Assembly: GCF_019823105.1 (NCBI RefSeq)
Contig: NZ_CP081958.1
Span: 2,418,001 to 2,482,000, forward strand
Source of the DNA: Halobaculum magnesiiphilum
GTDB lineage: Archaea > Halobacteriota > Halobacteria > Halobacteriales > Haloferacaceae
DNA length: 64,000 bases
Direction of reading: 5' to 3'
Made by a program: the position numbers and the translations under genes
Shown here: one piece after another, positions 60,524 through 64,000 of the stretch
Position numbering within the stretch: the first letter of the stretch is position 1
How the letters are laid out: each line of letters opens with the position of its first letter
Notes under the pieces: model-generated
What the model saw: the letters and a program-made list of their open reading frames with translations, nothing else
Database searches by the model: none
Told to the model about the DNA's origin: nothing

Positions 60524-60865
60524 ATGATCTGGGAAGTGTTCAGACAGGAGAAGCCGGGCGACTACCATCGCCACGTCGGCAACGTCCACGCGCCCGACCG
60601 CGAGATGGCGAAGCTGTTCGCGCAGATCCAGCACGCCCGCCGGATGCAGACCAACTCGCTGTGGGTGGTCCCGCAGTCGGAGATCGGCGAGGTCGACGCC
60701 GAGGAGGCCGCCTTCGGCGGCCGCACGGACAAGTCCTACCGGTGGGCGATGACGTACAACGACATCGACGCCTCGTTCGCCAAGGAAGTGGAAGACAGCG
60801 AGGCCGAACAGCGCGAGGCGGCCAAGAAGCGCCGCGAGCAGCTGGAATCCGAGGGGGAAGCATGA
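60524..60865 (+). CDS. paaB: Phenylacetyl-CoA epoxygenase subunit PaaB
   Basis: The ATG at 60524 lies two bases after the paaA stop. The 113-aa protein has MIWEVFRQEKPGDYHRHVGNVHAPDREMA, the beginning typical of PaaB, and a charged helical C-terminus. PaaB bridges PaaA-PaaC heterodimers. It overlaps paaC by 4 nt. Confidence 0.9.
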   Translation: MIWEVFRQEKPGDYHRHVGNVHAPDREMAKLFAQIQHARRMQTNSLWVVPQSEIGEVDAEEAAFGGRTDKSYRWAMTYNDIDASFAKEVEDSEAEQREAAKKRREQLESEGEA

Positions 60866-61728
60866 GCGAGAGTGACGCCCCGGACGACGAACCCGCGGAC
60901 GCGCCAGCGGCCGCCTCCCTCGACCGCGACGACCTCACCCCGGCACAGCAGGTCGCGCTGGAGGAACTCCTCTTCCGCCTCGCGGACGACGAGTTCGTCC
61001 ACGCCGAGCGACTCACCGAGTGGCAGATCTTCGCGCCGACCATCGAGTCGGACCTCGCGCTCGCCAACGTCGCGCAGGACGAGTTCGGCCACGCGCGCCT
61101 GTGGTACGACCTCCTCCAGGAACTCGGCTACACCGAGGAGGAGTGCATCTGGCGCCGGCCGGCCGACGACTGGACCCACGCGACCCTGGTCGAGCGTCCG
61201 TTCGCCGACGACGGCTGGGACGACGCCATCGTCCGCACGTACCTGTACGACGTGGCCGAGCGAATTCGGCTCGAGGCGCTCGTCGACACCAGCTACGCCC
61301 CGTTGGCCGACCGCGTGGGCAAGGCGCTCGCCGAGGAGGAGTACCACCGCGAGCACGCGCTCAGTTGGCTCGAACGCCTCGCGAGCGACGACGACGCCCG
61401 CGAGCGTCTGCAGGCCGCCGTCGACGACCTGTTCCCGCACGCGCTGTCGGTGTTTTACCCCGGCGAGCGCGAGGACGCGATCCGCGCCGCCGGCTTCCGC
61501 AGGGAGTCGCTGGCGTCGATGCGCGAGGAGTGGCTCGACACCGTCGTCCCGACGCTGGAGGGGTACGGGCTCGTCGTCCCCGAGCCCGACGAGGTCGACC
61601 GCCCCGAGGCTCGCGGCCGCGACGGGAGCCACACCGACGAGTGGTTCGACCTGCGGGAGGCGTTCACCGAGACGCACCGCGAGGTCGACTTCGAGACGCC
61701 CGCACGCCTGCGCGGGGAGGAGGCGTAG
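60862..61728 (+). CDS. paaC: Phenylacetyl-CoA epoxygenase subunit PaaC
   Basis: The 288-aa protein is the structural partner of PaaA. It keeps ferritin-like helices with LANVAQDEFGHARLWYDLL and LAEEEYHREHALSWLERL, and HALSVFYPGEREDAI near the end. An acidic 25-residue start is a halophilic extension. The ATG overlaps paaB (ATGA), and paaD follows directly. Confidence 0.92.
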   Translation: MSESDAPDDEPADAPAAASLDRDDLTPAQQVALEELLFRLADDEFVHAERLTEWQIFAPTIESDLALANVAQDEFGHARLWYDLLQELGYTEEECIWRRPADDWTHATLVERPFADDGWDDAIVRTYLYDVAERIRLEALVDTSYAPLADRVGKALAEEEYHREHALSWLERLASDDDARERLQAAVDDLFPHALSVFYPGEREDAIRAAGFRRESLASMREEWLDTVVPTLEGYGLVVPEPDEVDRPEARGRDGSHTDEWFDLREAFTETHREVDFETPARLRGEEA

Positions 61729-62226
61729 ATGCCGACCAACATGCCGACGGACGTGCCGGGAGGCTCCCCTGACGACGCCGCGGCCGATGCGCCCGACGGC
61801 ACCGCCATAGACGACGGCACCGCCGCCGCAGCCGGCGCCGAGGCGTGCGCCTACACCGCCTACGAGAACGGCGAGGCGCCCGAGGAGTACCCGAAGACGG
61901 GCGCCGGCGCGACCGGCGTCGATGCCGGCGTGTGGGACGCGCTGTACGAGGTCGAGGACCCCGAGATGCCAGTCAGCGTGGTCGACCTCGGCCTGATCTA
62001 CGACGTGGCCGTCGACGATGACGGGCGCTGCGAGGTGGCGATGACGCTCACGTACACCGGCTGTCCCGCCCGCGACATGCTCACGAACGACGTGCGCTGC
62101 GCCGCCGAGACGGCCCCGGGCGTCGAGGAGGCCGAGGTACGCCTGCGGTACTCGCCGGAGTGGACCGTGGCGATGGTGACCGACGCGGGGCGGGAGGCCC
62201 TGCGCGAGTTCGGGTTGAGCGTGTGA
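61729..62226 (+). CDS. paaD: Phenylacetate pathway protein PaaD (MIP18/DUF59 family), without its zinc ribbon
   Basis: The 165-aa protein has an Ala/Asp-rich N-terminal 60 residues, then a MIP18 domain: VWDALYEVEDPEMPVSVVDLGLIYDV and MTLTYTGCPARDML with its conserved Cys. Bacterial PaaD carries a C-terminal zinc ribbon. Here the protein stops at the end of the MIP18 domain and the ribbon is encoded by the next, overlapping frame. PaaD is thought to help insert or repair the metal centres of the epoxygenase. Confidence 0.87.
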   Translation: MPTNMPTDVPGGSPDDAAADAPDGTAIDDGTAAAAGAEACAYTAYENGEAPEEYPKTGAGATGVDAGVWDALYEVEDPEMPVSVVDLGLIYDVAVDDDGRCEVAMTLTYTGCPARDMLTNDVRCAAETAPGVEEAEVRLRYSPEWTVAMVTDAGREALREFGLSV

Positions 62227-62414
62227 TGCGCCGAAACGCGCCGGACCCGAGCGTCGCCGCGGGGGTCGCCGGGAGCGACGCGGACGACGACCCCGCGGAG
62301 TGCCCGTACTGCGGGTCGACCGACACCGAGCGCGAGCACCCGAAGGGGCCGGGGCTGTGCCGGTCGATGCACTTCTGCACCGAGTGCGGGGAGCCGTTCG
62401 AGCGGTTCGGGTAG
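62226..62414 (+). CDS. Zinc-ribbon protein corresponding to the C-terminal domain of PaaD
   Basis: The 62-aa frame starts at an ATG overlapping the paaD stop (TGATG). After a disordered start it has CPYCGSTDTEREHPKGPGLCR and HFCTECGEPFERFG, the exact pattern of the zinc ribbon found at the end of bacterial PaaD. It is therefore a split-off domain working with the preceding protein. The reductase gene paaE is not found in the following sequence. Confidence 0.8.
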   Translation: MRRNAPDPSVAAGVAGSDADDDPAECPYCGSTDTEREHPKGPGLCRSMHFCTECGEPFERFG

Positions 62415-62490
62415 TCACGGTCGCACCCGGCGGCGACCGCGCGCGCTCGTGGCAGAGATTTATGCCCATTTGGTGGCAAGACCGAACGCG

Positions 62491-62748
62491 ATGTCCCTCC
62501 GGAACCCCGCCGGGCGGGTCCGCTACCCGCTCGCCCTCCTCGCGGTCGTGATCGGCGTGCTCCTCCTGGAGTTCCTCGTCGAGGTCACGCTGAACAGATA
62601 CGTCGAAACGGGGACGACCTGGCTCCCGATGGTCGGGACGATCGGCGAGACGGCGACCGCGTACCTGCTCCCACTGAGCCTCCTCTCGACGTTCGTGGTC
62701 CCCGCCGTCGCCTTCTACCTGGGCGTTCGCTACGCCCGGTCGGCCTGA
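62491..62748 (+). CDS. Small membrane protein of unknown function
   Basis: The ATG at 62491 is chosen because a tttatg box lies 27-33 nt upstream. The 85-aa protein has two or three hydrophobic segments (residues 12-33 and 50-78). It is separately transcribed from the paa cluster and nothing more can be assigned. Confidence 0.6.
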   Translation: MSLRNPAGRVRYPLALLAVVIGVLLLEFLVEVTLNRYVETGTTWLPMVGTIGETATAYLLPLSLLSTFVVPAVAFYLGVRYARSA

Positions 62749-62788
62749 CCGCCAGCATCGGCGCCGGCGTCCGCACTCCCCCGCGGGT

Positions 62789-63379
62789 TCAGAACTGTCG
62801 CTCGAACTCCGTGATATCGGAGACGGTGTAGTAGGGTCCGCCGAGGCGACCCACCGTCGGGAGCTTCCGCTGGTCGATCTTGCCCTCCGTGAGCACGTCG
62901 TCGTCGACGTGGACGTACTCGACCTCCCCGAGCACCATCAGCCGGTCGTGGACCTCCAGCGAGTCGTACAGCGAGCACTCCATGGTGACGGCCGCCTCGG
63001 CGACGCGCGGGGCGTCGATCCGGCGGCAGTCGGCGCGCGTCACGCCCACGGAGTCGAACTCGCTGTCCTCGGGGGGCAGCGACTCGGCGCTGTGGTCCAT
63101 CCGCTCCAGCAGGGGCTCGGTGACGACGTTCACCGCGAACTCGCCGGTGTCGAGCGCGTTACGCGGGGTGTCCTTCAGGCCGCCGTTGGCCTCGTTGGGG
63201 GAGTTGAACAGCACCACCGGCTCCCGAGAGGAGACGTAGTTGTACGAGCTGAACGGCGCGAGGTTGTCGGCGCCGTCCTCGTCGACCGTGCTGGTCCACG
63301 CGATCGGACGCGGCGAGACGGCGGTCTTGATGATCCGTGCGATCTCCCGCGGCGTCCGGTCGGAGACGGCTGTTTCCAT
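62789..63379 (-). CDS. Flavin reductase-like FMN-binding protein
   Basis: The 196-aa protein has the FMN-binding split-barrel features SPRPIAWTSTVDEDGADNLAPFSSYNYVS, FNSPNEANGGLKDT and ALDTGEFAVNVV. Members are NAD(P)H-dependent flavin reductases or flavoproteins. It converges on the small membrane-protein gene. It is not a homologue of the ferredoxin-type PaaE reductase, though it could supply reduced flavin to another enzyme. Confidence 0.85.
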   Translation of the reverse strand: METAVSDRTPREIARIIKTAVSPRPIAWTSTVDEDGADNLAPFSSYNYVSSREPVVLFNSPNEANGGLKDTPRNALDTGEFAVNVVTEPLLERMDHSAESLPPEDSEFDSVGVTRADCRRIDAPRVAEAAVTMECSLYDSLEVHDRLMVLGEVEYVHVDDDVLTEGKIDQRKLPTVGRLGGPYYTVSDITEFERQF

Positions 63380-63491
63380 CGCCGTACCCTGGAACGACCC
63401 GGCACAAATACCCGCGGGTACGGGCGGTTGGCCCCGCTACCGCGTGCGGTTCGGCCCGCGACCGCGGGCGCTTCGCCCCGTTACCGACCGC

Positions 63492-63974
63492 TCACGCGTG
63501 CGGGTCGTCCGCTTCAGCGCGAGTCTTGATGAGGAACTTCATGTCGCCCTGCAGCACGACGGTGCCGTCCTGGTTGGTCACCTCGCAGTCGATGACGACG
63601 AGGCCGGCGTCGTCGCGGCTGGACACGTCCTTCGTCTCAGTCACCTCCATCTCCATCGAGATGGTGTCGCCGATGAAGACGGGGTTCGGGAGGTCCATGT
63701 AGTTCATCCCGAGGAACGCCAGCGCGGTGCGCTCGACGATGCCCGTCCGGTAGACGAACCCCGTCGCCTGCACGAACGTCATCGGGCCGTGGGCGATGCG
63801 CTCGCCGAAGGCGTTGTCCTCGGCGTACTCGGCGTTGGTGTGGAGCTCGGTCCAGTCGCCCGTCAGCGCCGAGTGCATCACGAAGTCGGACTCGGTGACG
63901 GTGCGCCCGACGCTCACGAACTCCTGTCCAGCCTCGAAGTCCTCGAAGTAGTGCGGCTCGTAGCTGTATGCCAT
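63492..63974 (-). CDS. MaoC-family hydratase
   Basis: The 160-aa protein has a hot-dog fold with HYFEDFEAGQEF, then FVMHSALTGDWTELHTNAEYAE (catalytic Asp...His) and FGERIAHGPMTFVQATGF. Such proteins hydrate enoyl-CoA compounds. Being close to the phenylacetate genes, it could serve the beta-oxidation-like steps that follow ring opening. That is a weak inference, since no paaF, paaG or paaZ is in view. Confidence 0.88.
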   Translation of the reverse strand: MAYSYEPHYFEDFEAGQEFVSVGRTVTESDFVMHSALTGDWTELHTNAEYAEDNAFGERIAHGPMTFVQATGFVYRTGIVERTALAFLGMNYMDLPNPVFIGDTISMEMEVTETKDVSSRDDAGLVVIDCEVTNQDGTVVLQGDMKFLIKTRAEADDPHA

Positions 63975-64000
63975 GTCGGCGTGTCGCCGGATCGCGTGAA

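Overview
The window is chromosomal DNA of a halophilic archaeon, probably Halorubrum or a close haloarchaeal relative. Most proteins are strongly acidic and the DNA is GC-rich. The RNA polymerase large subunits are split (B''/B' and A'/A''). Many chromosomal genes have an AT-rich box about 25-35 nt before the start codon and no leader. HalOD1-type and Bat-type haloarchaeal regulators are present. No species can be named from the sequence alone.

Region 1 (1-15.7 kb, + strand) is a mobile-element module made of tightly overlapping genes. It opens with the C-terminal part of a secreted subtilase and a Tat-type exported protein. Next come secreted proteins and very small membrane proteins. A HerA/FtsK-like ATPase follows. 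Then come a MoxR-type AAA+ ATPase with an N-terminal helix-turn-helix, its von Willebrand A (vWA) partner, and a run of signal-peptide and transmembrane proteins up to 692 aa. There is no tailed-virus head or terminase gene. The composition suggests a membrane-enveloped particle, vesicle or cell-surface apparatus of an undescribed element. A tRNA-like structure lies in the 5' leader of one secreted gene.

Region 2 (16.1-22.5 kb, - strand) is a glycosylation island: a low-GC multi-span GT-C-type glycosyltransferase candidate, two NAD-dependent epimerases, a flippase-like membrane protein, a PHP phosphatase and a UbiA-family prenyltransferase resembling decaprenyl-phosphate phosphoribosyltransferase. 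Together they could make and use a polyprenyl-phosphate-linked pentose.

Region 3 (22.8-29.4 kb) is a second accessory block. A chain of minus-strand genes joined by 4-nt overlaps runs from 29.27 kb down to 24.27 kb. It encodes small zinc-finger proteins, two DNA adenine methyltransferases, a DUF6884-like protein and a 660-aa protein of unknown function. Five of its junctions share a near-identical 21-bp cassette holding a perfect Shine-Dalgarno sequence. The block abuts the 3' end of a tRNA-Ala(CGC) gene, the probable integration target. No integrase is visible and the other attachment site is not in the window.

Region 4 (29.4-51.0 kb) is the conserved translation and transcription cluster, mostly on the - strand: rpoH-rpoB2-rpoB1-rpoA1-rpoA2-nusA-like, a mechanosensitive channel, rps12-rps7, then fusA, an ACT-domain gene with homoserine dehydrogenase, EF-1 alpha and rps10. 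An aldolase, a HAD hydrolase, an acetyltransferase, a metalloprotease-like protein and small regulators sit between these genes.

Region 5 (51.0-64 kb) begins with tRNA-Asp(GTC), a partial copy of its 3' end and a small PD-(D/E)XK endonuclease gene. It continues with a GAF regulator, a HerA-like ATPase, membrane proteins, an MhqO/MhqD-like dioxygenase-esterase pair and a phenylacetyl-CoA epoxygenase cluster (paaA-B-C-D plus a separate zinc-ribbon gene), with a divergent Bat-type regulator. A flavin reductase-like protein and a MaoC-type hydratase close the window.
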